Shown piece by piece: positions 1 to 8,052 of a stretch of 64,000 bases of DNA. How positions within the stretch are numbered: the first letter of the stretch is position 1; every line of letters starts with the position of its first letter. The stretch is taken from contig NZ_JAJGNP010000010.1 of assembly GCF_020782245.1 (NCBI RefSeq), positions 62,001 through 126,000 on the forward strand, in the 5' to 3' direction. The notes beneath the pieces were generated by a model that was not told the DNA's origin, ran no database searches, and saw only the letters and a program-made list of their open reading frames with translations. Source of the stretch: Sphingobium soli. GTDB taxonomy: Bacteria > Pseudomonadota > Alphaproteobacteria > Sphingomonadales > Sphingomonadaceae. A program made the position numbers and the translations under genes.

Positions 1-1
1 C

Positions 2-892
2 TATTTTACCATGAACAGCCCGACGGCATTGATCGGCACTGACGCCGCCAGCGCGTCCGCCGCCGTCACCGCCATGGGTTTTCCCATATCGGCCGATACC
101 ATCGCCCAGACAGCGCGGGATGTGGGCGAACATACGATCATCAGCCGCGCGGGCGGCGCGCCGACGCTGGCCGTGGCGATGGCGGAAATCTTCAGCCATG
201 TCGTCGGCGGGCCGGCGATGAAGGCTTTCTGGTATCATTTCGCCATCCTGTTCGAGGCGCTGTTTATCCTGACCGCCGTCGACGCAGGCACGCGGGCGGG
301 TCGCTTCATGTTGCAGGATCTGATCGCCCTTGTCGTCCCGGCCTTCAAGCACAGCGACAGCCACATGCCCGGCATCATCGCCACTGCCCTGTGCGTCGCG
401 GCCTGGGGGTTTTTCCTCTATCAGGGCGTCACCGATCCGCTAGGAGGGGTGAATACCTTGTGGCCGGTGTTCGGCATTTCGAACCAGATGCTGGCGGCGA
501 TTGCGCTGATGCTGGGCACAGCCGTGCTGTTCCGCATGAAGCGGGACCGGTTCGCCTGGGTGACGATGCTGCCAACCGTCTGGCTGCTGATCTGCACATT
601 GTCAGCAGGCTGGCTCAAGCTGTTTTCCGCTGATCCCAAGGTTGGTTTCCTGGCGCATGCCGCGAAATTCAGCGAAGCGGCAGAAGCCGGCACGCTGCTT
701 AGCCCGGCGAAATCCATGGGCGAGATGCAGCGCATCATCTTCAACGATCGAATCGATGCGGCGTTGGTGGGCCTGTTCCTGGCGGTTGTCCTGGCGATCC
801 TCTATTTCACCATCCGCACCTGTATCGCGGCCCGGCGCAGCGCCGCCCCTACGGCATGGGAGATCCCGGCCAGTCTGGCACCGGCGCGATGA
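2..892 (+). CDS. cstA: Carbon starvation protein CstA, C-terminal part (5' end outside window)
   Basis: This is the C-terminal portion of the CstA peptide/pyruvate transporter family, an inner-membrane protein with many helices. The frame is already open at the window edge and reads YFTMNSP, so the methionine at position 11 is internal. Visible hallmarks are the [19 protein letters not shown] helix, the [17 protein letters not shown] helix, and a last membrane helix near the end ([15 protein letters not shown]). Family members are about 690 residues, so roughly 296 are present here. The stop overlaps the next start as ATGA, which indicates translational coupling to ybdD, the usual partner of cstA. 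Confidence 0.93.
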   Translation, partial: YFTMNSPTALIGTDAASASAAVTAMGFPISADTIAQTARDVGEHTIISRAGGAPTLAVAMAEIFSHVVGGPAMKAFWYHFAILFEALFILTAVDAGTRAGRFMLQDLIALVVPAFKHSDSHMPGIIATALCVAAWGFFLYQGVTDPLGGVNTLWPVFGISNQMLAAIALMLGTAVLFRMKRDRFAWVTMLPTVWLLICTLSAGWLKLFSADPKVGFLAHAAKFSEAAEAGTLLSPAKSMGEMQRIIFNDRIDAALVGLFLAVVLAILYFTIRTCIAARRSAAPTAWEIPASLAPAR

Positions 893-1074
893 CGGGGTTT
901 ATCAAAAAGCTGCGGCAGGCGGCCCATATGATGGTTGGCATCCCCGATTATGATGCCTATCTGCGCCATATGGCCGATCACCACCCCACCAAGCCGGTGA
1001 TGGACCGCACCAGCTTTTTCAGAGACCGGCAACAAGCCCGTTATGGGGGACGCAATGGAGGCCGGTGCTGCTAA
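889..1074 (+). CDS. ybdD: YbdD/YjiX family small protein (DUF466), CstA partner
   Basis: A 61-residue protein whose ATG overlaps the cstA stop (ATGA). It carries the family pattern [13 protein letters not shown], then HHPTKPVM and [12 protein letters not shown]. Members almost always follow cstA or btsT transporter genes and are thought to assist transport; the exact mechanism is not settled. The C-terminus (GGRNGGRCC) is short and ends in two cysteines, a common family trait. The assignment rests on both sequence pattern and position. Confidence 0.9.
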   Translation: MTGFIKKLRQAAHMMVGIPDYDAYLRHMADHHPTKPVMDRTSFFRDRQQARYGGRNGGRCC

Positions 1075-1244
1075 TCTTGCAATTATATTACAAAGATTTG
1101 CAATTTTACGAATATAAAGTTTAATAGATTGCCCGTTTTTCTATTGCTGTTTCCCGGCGCTCTGATACGGGGCGGCCGTCACTGGTGCCCGACAGCTTCA
1201 GGACACGCCCCCTGCCCATCCCTTGCGGCGGGGGGCGCCCATCC
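1075..1244. other. Convergent intergenic region: AT-rich stretch and GC hairpin
   Basis: This gap lies between the 3' ends of ybdD and xdhC. The first 70 bases are far richer in A/T than anything nearby and contain TTGCAATT twice. Further on, CGCCCCC (1206-1212) can pair with GGGGGCG (1231-1237). No U-tract follows on either strand, so a classical terminator is not clear. No gene is visible. Confidence 0.4.
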
Positions 1245-2192
1245 CTAACCCTTTGCGTTGAAACCCGCAATCATGCCTGCCGTGATTGACAGGGCGATTT
1301 CTGCGGGACCGATCGCGCCGATATCCAGCCCTGCCGGGCCGTCGATTCGCGCAAGCGCATCCGCGTCAAACCCCGCGGCGGTCAACCTGTCGAGCCGCGC
1401 CGCATGGCTGCGCCGCGAGCCCAGCGCGGCGATATAGCCGGTCGGCGCGTTCAACGCGGCCGTCAGCGCGGGGTCGTCGATCTTGATGTCATGGCTGAGC
1501 GTCACGACCGCCGTCGATTCACCGGGATGGCGCGCGGCAATGGCGTCATCGGGCCAGCGATCGTCCAGTTCCGCGTTCGGGAAGCGTTCCGCCGTCAGGA
1601 AGCGGCCGCGCGGGTCAATGACGATGGGCGTCACGCCAATCGCCTGGGCCAGGGGAACCAGCGACTGGGCGATCTGCACCGCGCCGACGATCAACAGGCG
1701 GCGCGGCGGATCGTAGCGGTTAAGGAATGCGCCCTCCCCATCGCCCTCGCGCGTCTGGCCAGTGGCAAGATCGGTGGCCAGCGTTGCAGCCCGTCCCACT
1801 GCGCTGGCCTTCGCCACAAGGTCGAACAGATGGGGCGGAAAGCCTGCGTCCGATACCGGCTGCACCAGCACTGCGATCTCGCCGCCGCACGGCAAGCCAA
1901 CATCCCAGGCATCGCCGTCGGCAACGCCATAGCGATGAACATGCGCGGGCCGGCCGGCAATGACCTCCGCCGCGCGTTGCAACACGTCGGTTTCCACGCA
2001 CCCGCCCGAAATGCTTCCTTCCAGTCGGCCATCCTGGTGCACCAGCATATGGCTGCCACGCGGGCGCGGCGCGGAACCCCAGGTGGAAATCACGGTCGCC
2101 AGTGCCATCGGCGCGCCGCGCCATTCGATCGCCTTGCGAATCACCGCGCCATTGTCGTTCAAAACATCCTGCTCCCGGTTCGTGCCCAGCAT
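1245..2192 (-). CDS. XdhC/CoxI family molybdoenzyme maturation protein
   Basis: A 315-residue cytosolic protein of the XdhC/CoxI family, which binds or sulfurates molybdenum cofactor before insertion into xanthine dehydrogenase or aldehyde oxidase type enzymes. The N-terminal domain shows SISGGCVETDV (Cys near 64) and GLPCGGEIAVLV (Cys near 102). The C-terminal XdhC_C Rossmann part begins at about residue 166 with LLIVGAVQIAQSL and ends with ALGSRRSHAARL. I chose the ATG at 2192 because upstream in-frame sequence overlaps the S24 gene and does not look like family sequence. No large molybdoenzyme subunit is adjacent; an isolated 2Fe-2S subunit lies at 32356. Confidence 0.88.
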   Translation of the reverse strand: MLGTNREQDVLNDNGAVIRKAIEWRGAPMALATVISTWGSAPRPRGSHMLVHQDGRLEGSISGGCVETDVLQRAAEVIAGRPAHVHRYGVADGDAWDVGLPCGGEIAVLVQPVSDAGFPPHLFDLVAKASAVGRAATLATDLATGQTREGDGEGAFLNRYDPPRRLLIVGAVQIAQSLVPLAQAIGVTPIVIDPRGRFLTAERFPNAELDDRWPDDAIAARHPGESTAVVTLSHDIKIDDPALTAALNAPTGYIAALGSRRSHAARLDRLTAAGFDADALARIDGPAGLDIGAIGPAEIALSITAGMIAGFNAKG

Positions 2193-2226
2193 CGCGCTGC
2201 CGCCAAGCAATGGGGATGAAGCGGGG

Positions 2227-2895
2227 CTAGTGCAAGCGCCGGCCCGTCCATACGACGCGTCCGACGATGTCGACCAGTGTCGGGTCGATGTCGGCCCAGT
2301 CGGGATAATGGGCATTGTCGCTCAAGACGCTGAACCGACCCCGCAGCGGCCCCATGGCGATGCGCTTCACCATCAATACGCCATCCAGCCGCAGCACATA
2401 GACGCCATCGCGCAACCGGTCGGCGTCATCATCATGATCCACCATGATGTCGTCCCCGTCGCTCAGCGTCGGCGCCATCGATTCGCCATCGACGCGAATG
2501 ATCGAGACGCGCTGCGGCCGCACCCCCAGATGGCGGAGCCAGCGCGCGTCGAAGGCCATGACGCCGGCCGTACGCTCATCGTCATCCAATGTGCCGCCGC
2601 CGGCCGACGCACCCAGCGCCAGCCGCGGAACGGAAACGACGGCGGGCAGACCGCGACCGCGCAAGGGCGCAGGAGCGGCGGACGCCACCCCCCCCAGCAT
2701 ATCTTCCGACACACCGAAATAGCGCGCCAAAACACGCCGATCATCCTCGTCCAGCTTGCGCGGCGTGCCACGCTTGATGAACTGCTGAATATAAGCGGCG
2801 TTGCGGCCGATCAGGCGGGACAGATCAGCATAATTGTCCCCCCGGTCGGCAATCAGCCGTTCCAGCGTGGCGCGGGCGTCCTGCGGTTGATCCAT
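2227..2895 (-). CDS. HTH and S24 (LexA/CI-like) peptidase repressor
   Basis: A 222-residue regulator. Residues 1-65 look like a helix-turn-helix (NYADLSRLIGRNAAYIQQFI). Residues 85-222 form an S24 domain with the catalytic pair Ser139 (RVDGESMAPTL) and Lys177 (VLMVKRI). An ASAGGG linker near residues 96-101 resembles the Ala-Gly self-cleavage region of LexA and phage repressors. It is too unlike LexA at the N-terminus to be LexA itself and is probably a chromosomal CI-type repressor. It is transcribed divergently from two small genes across a palindrome-rich spacer, which suggests autoregulation. xdhC follows 34 bases downstream on the same strand. Confidence 0.85.
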   Translation of the reverse strand: MDQPQDARATLERLIADRGDNYADLSRLIGRNAAYIQQFIKRGTPRKLDEDDRRVLARYFGVSEDMLGGVASAAPAPLRGRGLPAVVSVPRLALGASAGGGTLDDDERTAGVMAFDARWLRHLGVRPQRVSIIRVDGESMAPTLSDGDDIMVDHDDDADRLRDGVYVLRLDGVLMVKRIAMGPLRGRFSVLSDNAHYPDWADIDPTLVDIVGRVVWTGRRLH

Positions 2896-2940
2896 TATCT
2901 ATCCATTATCGATAAGATTTTTCCTAGACAAGTAGGAAAA
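2890..2940. promoter_or_regulatory. Candidate operator cluster of the S24 repressor
   Basis: Three ordered elements sit in the divergent spacer. ATCCATTATC occurs twice as a direct repeat (2890-2899 and 2901-2910) with an 11-base period, and the first copy covers the repressor start codon. TTATCGATAA (2906-2915) is a perfect palindrome. TTTTCCTA (2919-2926) and TAGGAAAA (2933-2940) form a perfect 8-bp inverted repeat with a 6-base spacer. Their position fits control of both the repressor and the genes at 3015. Binding is inferred. Confidence 0.5.
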
Positions 2941-2961
2941 TCGCGCAGAGGAGATAGGAAT

Positions 2962-2997
2962 ATGCATAGCGGCTCGCATGGGGCGAGTCGCCTTTAA
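2962..2997 (+). CDS. Possible 11-codon leader peptide
   Basis: ATG at 2962 opens 11 codons (MHSGSHGASRL) ending in TAA, preceded by a strong GAGGAG ribosome-binding sequence with an 8-base spacing. A 7-bp stem (2971-2977 with 2983-2989, one G-U pair) lies inside the reading frame, and the 61-residue gene starts 17 bases after the stop. The layout resembles a translated leader. It could equally be a chance frame behind an mRNA element. Confidence 0.25.
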   Translation: MHSGSHGASRL

Positions 2998-3014
2998 CGG
3001 GGAGATACGGGCTG

Positions 3015-3200
3015 ATGCTGCTGCCATTGATCGAAACTTTCCTACGTCAACACGACATGCCGCCGACGCGTTTCGGGCGGGACAGCGCGCGTGATCCGCG
3101 GTTGGTGTTCGACCTGCGGCATGGTCGCGAGCCCGGCGCACGACTGACGAGACGTGTAGAACATTTCATGAACACTTATCGCAGGAGCCATGGCCAATGA
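3015..3200 (+). CDS. Small HTH-like protein (61 aa)
   Basis: A 61-residue basic protein. The core FLRQHDMPPTRFGRDSARDPRLVFDLRHGREP has the spacing of a compact lambda-repressor-like fold: a helix, then TRFGRDSARD as a possible turn-helix, then an LVFDLRHGR recognition-like helix. I recall similar short proteins from sphingomonads without assigned function, so DNA binding is inference. It lies just beyond the palindromes shared with the S24 repressor, and its stop overlaps the next ATG (ATGA), so the two small proteins are probably co-translated. Confidence 0.65.
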   Translation: MLLPLIETFLRQHDMPPTRFGRDSARDPRLVFDLRHGREPGARLTRRVEHFMNTYRRSHGQ

Positions 3201-3568
3201 CAAGCATGGATGCACATTTCGGCCGCCCCAATCTGCTCCGAAATAAAGATATCCGCCGCCGTGGGGCCGATCCGCTGCCGCTTCTGCTGGCGCAATTACT
3301 GCTGAGGGCAGGCCGTCCGACGGTGATCGATCGCACGACCAGCCGCCCATGGGCCAGCGCCCTGTTCGAAGGGCAGCGCCATACGATCTGGCTGCGCTTC
3401 AGCGGCGCGGAGGCGCAGAAACAAAAAGATCGGCTGCTCGCTGGTCTGGACGACGCGGAATGGACCCTACCCGGCCATTTTGTGGCAGACATCGCAGTCG
3501 ATGGCGAAGGGGTTGCGGATCAGGATGTCTGGGTCCGGTTGTCGGCCCTGACCATCCGTGACTGGTAG
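3197..3568 (+). CDS. Hypothetical protein (123 aa), coupled to the HTH-like protein
   Basis: A 123-residue protein whose ATG overlaps the stop of the 61-residue gene. The N-terminus is basic (NLLRNKDIRRRGADPLPLLLAQLLLRAG), the middle has alternating hydrophobic residues suggesting strands (HTIWLRFSG, GHFVADIAVDG), and the C-terminus is VWVRLSALTIRDW. There is no signal peptide or membrane helix. I do not recognise a family. The coupling suggests it works with, or is regulated together with, the preceding small protein. Confidence 0.7.
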   Translation: MTSMDAHFGRPNLLRNKDIRRRGADPLPLLLAQLLLRAGRPTVIDRTTSRPWASALFEGQRHTIWLRFSGAEAQKQKDRLLAGLDDAEWTLPGHFVADIAVDGEGVADQDVWVRLSALTIRDW

Positions 3569-3577
3569 CCGCGCGGA

Positions 3578-4519
3578 TCAGCGCCGCCGTTCCGCCATCG
3601 TGCGCAAGGTGCCGAGCGCCGCGCGCAAGGCTTCGTCCGCGTCAGGTGCGACGCTGTCGCGCACCGGCACGGCCGGTGCTACCGGCATGTCGGCCAGCAC
3701 GGGCGCAGGGGTGGCGCGGCGGCGGGACGCCAGGCCCCGTTCCAACCGATCGGTCAGTTCGGCGACTGACAGGCCATGCGTGGGCAGCGGTAGCGGCGCG
3801 GGCCGGGCTGCCTCGACCGGCTCGTGATCGGCAGGTTCATCGTCCCGAAGCGCTGCGGGCTGTTCTGTATCCGCCCGAAACGCGGACGGTTCGGCCGTTG
3901 GCTCGGCTAGATCAACCGGGCGCGCAAAGGCCGGTACGGGTTGATCCTCTTTCGCCATGTCATCAGGCGAACGCGCGGCAAAACCCTGCATCGGTACGAC
4001 AGAGCGCGCCTCTGGCTCGGGCGCGACGACCAGGGGGCGGCGCTTGGCGTCGGGCCGGGCAAAAATCTCGACCCCGTCAAAGTCGCGGCTGGCGAAGATG
4101 GGCGGACGCGGCGGCGCGTCGGGATGCGCGTCGGCGCGGCGAAGCGCCGGGGCCTCCGCCACGCCGGTCGGCGTAGCGCGGCCCCGCGCAAGGGCTGTCA
4201 GCTTGGAAAAGGCGAAACCCATCTGTCTTGCTCCTTGGGCGCTCTGCTGTCGCCCGTCCGTATCCCGTTCATCCTCGGCCTGGCGCGGATCGCGGACCGC
4301 CGCGACAGCCCCTGCAATCAATAGGCCCACAAACCCGGCCATCATCAGCCGCGCCGTCACCCCGAGTGGCGGCGCGGCTGCCGGCACCGCTTCGCTCAGG
4401 CCACTCGAGGCCACCAGCATTTCCAACAGGCCGACCGGCGTCGCCAGCAAGGCGACAGCGGCAGCGACGCCTGCCAGCGCCGCCATTGCCGTTCCCCGTC
4501 TGGCGCTCGCCCTGTTCAA
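3578..4519 (-). CDS. Hypothetical membrane protein with long disordered tail
   Basis: A 313-residue protein with two hydrophobic helices near the N-terminus (about residues 12-37 and 55-75). A long Ala/Pro/Asp/Glu-rich low-complexity region follows, then two short ordered segments: SVAELTDRLERGLASRRR and DADEALRAALGTLRTMAERRR. No enzymatic motif is visible. It starts 22 bases after the glycosyltransferase stop on the same strand, so it is probably in that operon. It may be an envelope accessory protein of the exosortase-linked glycosylation module, but this is only contextual. Confidence 0.6.
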   Translation of the reverse strand: MNRASARRGTAMAALAGVAAAVALLATPVGLLEMLVASSGLSEAVPAAAPPLGVTARLMMAGFVGLLIAGAVAAVRDPRQAEDERDTDGRQQSAQGARQMGFAFSKLTALARGRATPTGVAEAPALRRADAHPDAPPRPPIFASRDFDGVEIFARPDAKRRPLVVAPEPEARSVVPMQGFAARSPDDMAKEDQPVPAFARPVDLAEPTAEPSAFRADTEQPAALRDDEPADHEPVEAARPAPLPLPTHGLSVAELTDRLERGLASRRRATPAPVLADMPVAPAVPVRDSVAPDADEALRAALGTLRTMAERRR

Positions 4520-4540
4520 CCTCTCGACCTTCGTTTTCGT

Positions 4541-5767
4541 TCACGCCGCCGCGCGACTCTCACGCGACCGTGCTAGCAACAGTTGGTAAACAGGTTCGTA
4601 ACGCAGAATATTGGATGACCAGTTCCGTTCACGCTCGACATAGGCGCGCGCGACCCGGCGGCGTTCATCCCATTGCGCGCGATCGGCGAACAGGGCGGCA
4701 AGCGAATCGGCGATCGCCGCCGGATCGTCGGGGGCGAACAACATGCCCGTCACCCCGTCCTCAATCAGTTCGCGATGACCGCCGACATCGGAAGCAGCCA
4801 CCAGCCTGCCCTGGGCCATCGCCTCCAGCGGCTTGAGCGGCGTCACCAGATCGGTCAGCCGCATCGCCTTGCGAGGATAGGCCAGCACATCGACCTGCGC
4901 ATAATAATGTTCGACCTGATCATGCGGCACGCGGCCGACGAAGGCGATATGATCGGCGAAGGGCGACGCCATCGCCTGCGCGCGCAACGCCTGCTCCATG
5001 GGTCCGCCACCGACCAGCAGCAGCTTTGCCTGCGGCCGCGCGCGCACGAGTCGCGGCATGGCGGCGATCAGGTCGTCCAGCCCCTCATAATCATAGAAGC
5101 TGCCGATGAAGCCGACCACGTCCGCGCCGTTCAGCCCCAGCTCTGCCGTCAGGCCGGGATCGCGCGGCACCGGCGCCCCGAACTGATCCATATCGACGCC
5201 ATTGGGCGACACGATGATCTTGGACGAATCAATGCCGCGCGCGACAAGATCGCCGCGCAGGCCTTCGCATATCACCGCGACCGCATCGGCATCCCGCACG
5301 GCGCGGGTTTCCAGCTGCCGCGTCAGCCAATATCGGGGGCTGCCTTCCCGCCCCGTGCCGTTGCCGACCGCCGCATCCTCCCAGAAAGCGCGGATTTCGT
5401 AGATTATCGGAATGCCGTGCCGCCGCGCGACGCGCTGCGCGGCGATGGCGTTCAGCACCGGCGAATGCGCATGGATCACATCGGGCCGCCATCGCTGCAC
5501 CAGGGCCTCGATCGCTTCGGTATGGGCGGCAAGATCGCGCCACTCGCGCACCAGTGCATTGCCCGCCGCCGGCGTTCCAGGCGTGCGGTGAAAGACCAGA
5601 CCGTCCACCATCTGCTCATCCGGTCCGGCGGCACTATGCCGCCGCCCGGTAATCCCGCGCACATCCCACCCCTTGGCGATCTGCGCACGCAGGATCGCCC
5701 GGGTCCGGAACGTATAGCCGCTGTGCATCGGCAGACTGTGGTCCAGCACATGAAGAATGCGAGTCAT
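4541..5767 (-). CDS. Exosortase A-associated glycosyltransferase (GT4-type)
   Basis: A 408-residue GT-B glycosyltransferase. The N-terminus, MTRILHVLDHSLPMHSGYTF, together with RGITGRRH and the acceptor-domain text HAHSPVLNAIAA, matches the exosortase A-linked glycosyltransferase family (TIGR04063, Daro_2409 type). The C-terminal domain has GFIGSFYDYEGLDDLIAAMP and the donor-site block EAMAQGRLVAASDVGGHREL. The ATG at 5767 fits the family N-terminus better than the in-frame codon seven residues upstream. It is divergent from the O-glycosylation ligase at 5966, its usual companion. The family is thought to act in exopolysaccharide or protein glycan assembly tied to PEP-CTERM sorting. Confidence 0.87.
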   Translation of the reverse strand: MTRILHVLDHSLPMHSGYTFRTRAILRAQIAKGWDVRGITGRRHSAAGPDEQMVDGLVFHRTPGTPAAGNALVREWRDLAAHTEAIEALVQRWRPDVIHAHSPVLNAIAAQRVARRHGIPIIYEIRAFWEDAAVGNGTGREGSPRYWLTRQLETRAVRDADAVAVICEGLRGDLVARGIDSSKIIVSPNGVDMDQFGAPVPRDPGLTAELGLNGADVVGFIGSFYDYEGLDDLIAAMPRLVRARPQAKLLLVGGGPMEQALRAQAMASPFADHIAFVGRVPHDQVEHYYAQVDVLAYPRKAMRLTDLVTPLKPLEAMAQGRLVAASDVGGHRELIEDGVTGMLFAPDDPAAIADSLAALFADRAQWDERRRVARAYVERERNWSSNILRYEPVYQLLLARSRESRAAA

Positions 5768-5856
5768 AGCCGGTCCTGTCTGCGGCAAAAGGTTTAACGG
5801 CCCGTCAACTCTGTCAGGCTAGGACACAGGTCCCGAAGCGATAATGCAAGCGAGCC

Positions 5857-5979
5857 ATGATAGACACTTTGTCCCTGTTGATCAGCCATGGCGTCATCCT
5901 GCTCGCCGCCTGGCGGCTTTTGCCGCGTGCCGATCTGGATCGCGATCCGCCGGCGCAGGAGCCGCATGGCGATGCGTGA
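5857..5979 (+). CDS. Small single-helix membrane protein (40 aa)
   Basis: ATG at 5857 opens 40 codons. The protein has one membrane helix (SLLISHGVILLAAWRLL) followed by a polar, acidic tail (RADLDRDPPAQEPHGDA). Codon third positions are GC-biased like the neighbours, and its last 14 bases overlap the start region of the O-glycosylation ligase in another frame, as coupled genes do. No strong ribosome-binding site is visible. It probably belongs to the exosortase-linked module; function unknown. Confidence 0.5.
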   Translation: MIDTLSLLISHGVILLAAWRLLPRADLDRDPPAQEPHGDA

Positions 5980-7336
5980 CCTGTTCTTCATCGCGTTCCT
6001 TGGCCTGTTCGGGTTGATGGGGCTGCGACGGCCGTTCCTGCTGGTCGCGGTCTATGCCTATATCGACATCGTTTCGCCGCAGCGACTTTCCTATTTCCTG
6101 CTCAATTCGATTCCGATTTCCGCAATCGCCTTTGCGATGATGGTGGGCGCATGGCTGCTGGTCGATGACAAGAAGGATTGCCGTTTTTCCGCGCGACAGG
6201 GATTGCTGCTGCTGCTGCTCGCCTGGTGCGGCTATACCACGCTGACGGCCGATTTCCCGGTCGAAGCGCTGACCAAATGGAATTGGGTTTGGAAGGCGAT
6301 CATCGCGGGCGTCTTCCTGCCGCTGGTGCTGCGCACGAGGCTGCGGATCGAGGCGCTGGCCCTGTTCATGGTGCTGTGCGCCAGCACGATCATCATCAAT
6401 GGCGGCATGAAGACGGCCCTGTCGGGCGGCGGCTATGGCGTGCTCAACCTGATGGTTGAAAATAACAGCGGCCTCTATGAAGGCAGCATCATTTCCTGCG
6501 TGGCGATCTCGCTGATCCCGCTGATCCTGTGGCTGTCGAAACATGGCACCGTCTTCCCGCCCGACTGGAAGGTGAAGACGTTTTGCTACTGCCTGTGCCT
6601 CGCTTGCCTGCTGATGCCGGTCGGGACAGAGGCGCGCACCGGCCTTGTCTGCATCGTCATTCTGGCCGGGCTGATGCTGATGCGTTCGAAGCGCAAATTT
6701 GTTTACGGCCCGCTGATGCTGCTGGCGGCGCTGATCTCCATCCCCTTCCTGCCGGCCAGCTTCACGCAGCGGATGCAGACGATCGAAAATCACCAGGGGG
6801 ATGAAAGCGCCTCTACCCGGGTCGCGGTGTGGATGTGGACGCTCGATTATGTGAAGGAGCATCCGGGCGGGGGCGGCTTCGACAATTATCTGCAGAACAG
6901 CTTTACCTATTTCGCGCAGAGCACGGTCACGGACAGCGGCGGCACACGAGTCGAGCGGCGGTTGGTGACCGACCGGGGCCGCGCCTATCATAGCGCCTAT
7001 TTCGAACTTTTGGGCGAGCAGGGCTATTTCGGCTTTGCGGTGTGGGCGTTGCTGCACCTCATCTGCTTCATCCGTACCGAAGCGATCCGCCGCGCCTATC
7101 GCAAGCGTGATGGCCCGGACGATGCCTGGGTCGCGCCCTTCGCGCTGGCGCTGCAACAAGGCCACATCATCTACATGATCGGATCGCTGTTCGTGGGCAT
7201 CGCCTATCAGCCCTTCATCTTCATGATGCTGGCGTTGCAGATCGGGCTCGACACCTATCTGACGCGCAAGCGCAAGGCGGCGGCCAAACAGCAACTGGAC
7301 AGAGCCATCGCTCAGGGCAACGGGGCGATGGCGTGA
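5966..7336 (+). CDS. Putative O-glycosylation ligase, exosortase A-associated
   Basis: A 456-residue polytopic inner-membrane protein of the Wzy/WaaL superfamily, matching the exosortase A-associated O-glycosylation ligase type (TIGR03097, with the N-terminal DUF5935 region MRDLFFIAFLGLFGLMGL and RPFLLVAVYAYIDIVSPQR). About ten hydrophobic helices are visible. The ligase signature region PVGTEARTGLV and the periplasmic-loop block AYHSAYFELLGEQGYFG are present. ATG at 5966 has AGGA six bases upstream. These enzymes are thought to transfer glycan from a lipid carrier. The exosortase itself is not in this window. Confidence 0.85.
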   Translation: MAMRDLFFIAFLGLFGLMGLRRPFLLVAVYAYIDIVSPQRLSYFLLNSIPISAIAFAMMVGAWLLVDDKKDCRFSARQGLLLLLLAWCGYTTLTADFPVEALTKWNWVWKAIIAGVFLPLVLRTRLRIEALALFMVLCASTIIINGGMKTALSGGGYGVLNLMVENNSGLYEGSIISCVAISLIPLILWLSKHGTVFPPDWKVKTFCYCLCLACLLMPVGTEARTGLVCIVILAGLMLMRSKRKFVYGPLMLLAALISIPFLPASFTQRMQTIENHQGDESASTRVAVWMWTLDYVKEHPGGGGFDNYLQNSFTYFAQSTVTDSGGTRVERRLVTDRGRAYHSAYFELLGEQGYFGFAVWALLHLICFIRTEAIRRAYRKRDGPDDAWVAPFALALQQGHIIYMIGSLFVGIAYQPFIFMMLALQIGLDTYLTRKRKAAAKQQLDRAIAQGNGAMA

Positions 7337-8052
7337 GGGGCGATATGACGCCGCTCACCGCGGCACACGGACTGCTGCTTGGCCTGTTCCTGGCCTTGCC
7401 ATGGCTGGGGCGGAGCGAATGGCTACCCTGGGGCGCGGAGGTGCTGTTCCTGGTCGGCGGATTTCAGGTGCGGGTGGCGGATCGGCGCTGGAACGCGCGT
7501 GCCGGCGCACTGGACTGGATCAGCCATATCCGCATGGCCCCGGCGCGGCTGCTGCCCTGGGGCGCAATGGCGATCATTGCCGTAATCGCGCGTCGCCCGC
7601 AGGATGCGCAGGCGATAACCCTGGCAGCGATCCTGAGCGAAACGCTGGTCTATCCGGCCTGCGCTCGCCTGCTGAGCAAAACGACCCGCGCCATCGCCGG
7701 CGCACTTTTGTTGATACTGTTGGTGGCGCTCGGGATGATGGACGGCAGCAATGCCCGCTTCGCCCTGTCATTCATCGCGGGCGTCGCGACCGGTATCCTC
7801 TGGCTTCGGGGACCGGACGGCGACCTTAGGACGACCATGCTGGCCATCACAAGTGTCGCCATCGCTGTCGGCGTGGCAGTCACAGTTCCTCAACTGGTGC
7901 CGCTCGCGTGGCCGTTGACGGCCATCAGCGCGACATTGGCGCTGGCGCATCTGTCGATGCTGCGCCGCCGCCCCATGCCGTGGCAATCAGGCGGCGACGC
8001 TATCCGTCGATTCAGGCGGGGACCGCAGCCCCTTGCGTCACCGCCTTCTTGA
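7333..8052 (+). CDS. Hypothetical polytopic membrane protein
   Basis: A 239-residue protein with several hydrophobic helices, for example LLLGLFLALPWLG, LLPWGAMAIIAVIA, AIAGALLLILLVALGMM, AMLAITSVAIAVGVAVTV and LTAISATLALAHLS, and a basic C-terminal tail. A GTG start at 7333 overlaps the ligase stop (GTGA); an ATG at 7345 is the alternative. I do not recognise a family. Translational coupling to the ligase suggests a role in the same envelope glycan pathway. The last 41 bases overlap the 3' end of the convergent PfpI gene. Confidence 0.65.
   Translation: MRGDMTPLTAAHGLLLGLFLALPWLGRSEWLPWGAEVLFLVGGFQVRVADRRWNARAGALDWISHIRMAPARLLPWGAMAIIAVIARRPQDAQAITLAAILSETLVYPACARLLSKTTRAIAGALLLILLVALGMMDGSNARFALSFIAGVATGILWLRGPDGDLRTTMLAITSVAIAVGVAVTVPQLVPLAWPLTAISATLALAHLSMLRRRPMPWQSGGDAIRRFRRGPQPLASPPS

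Noticed and set aside
2227-3568. Prophage remnant around the S24 repressor
   Set aside because: No integrase, attachment repeats or phage structural genes are present, and the flanking genes have normal codon bias.
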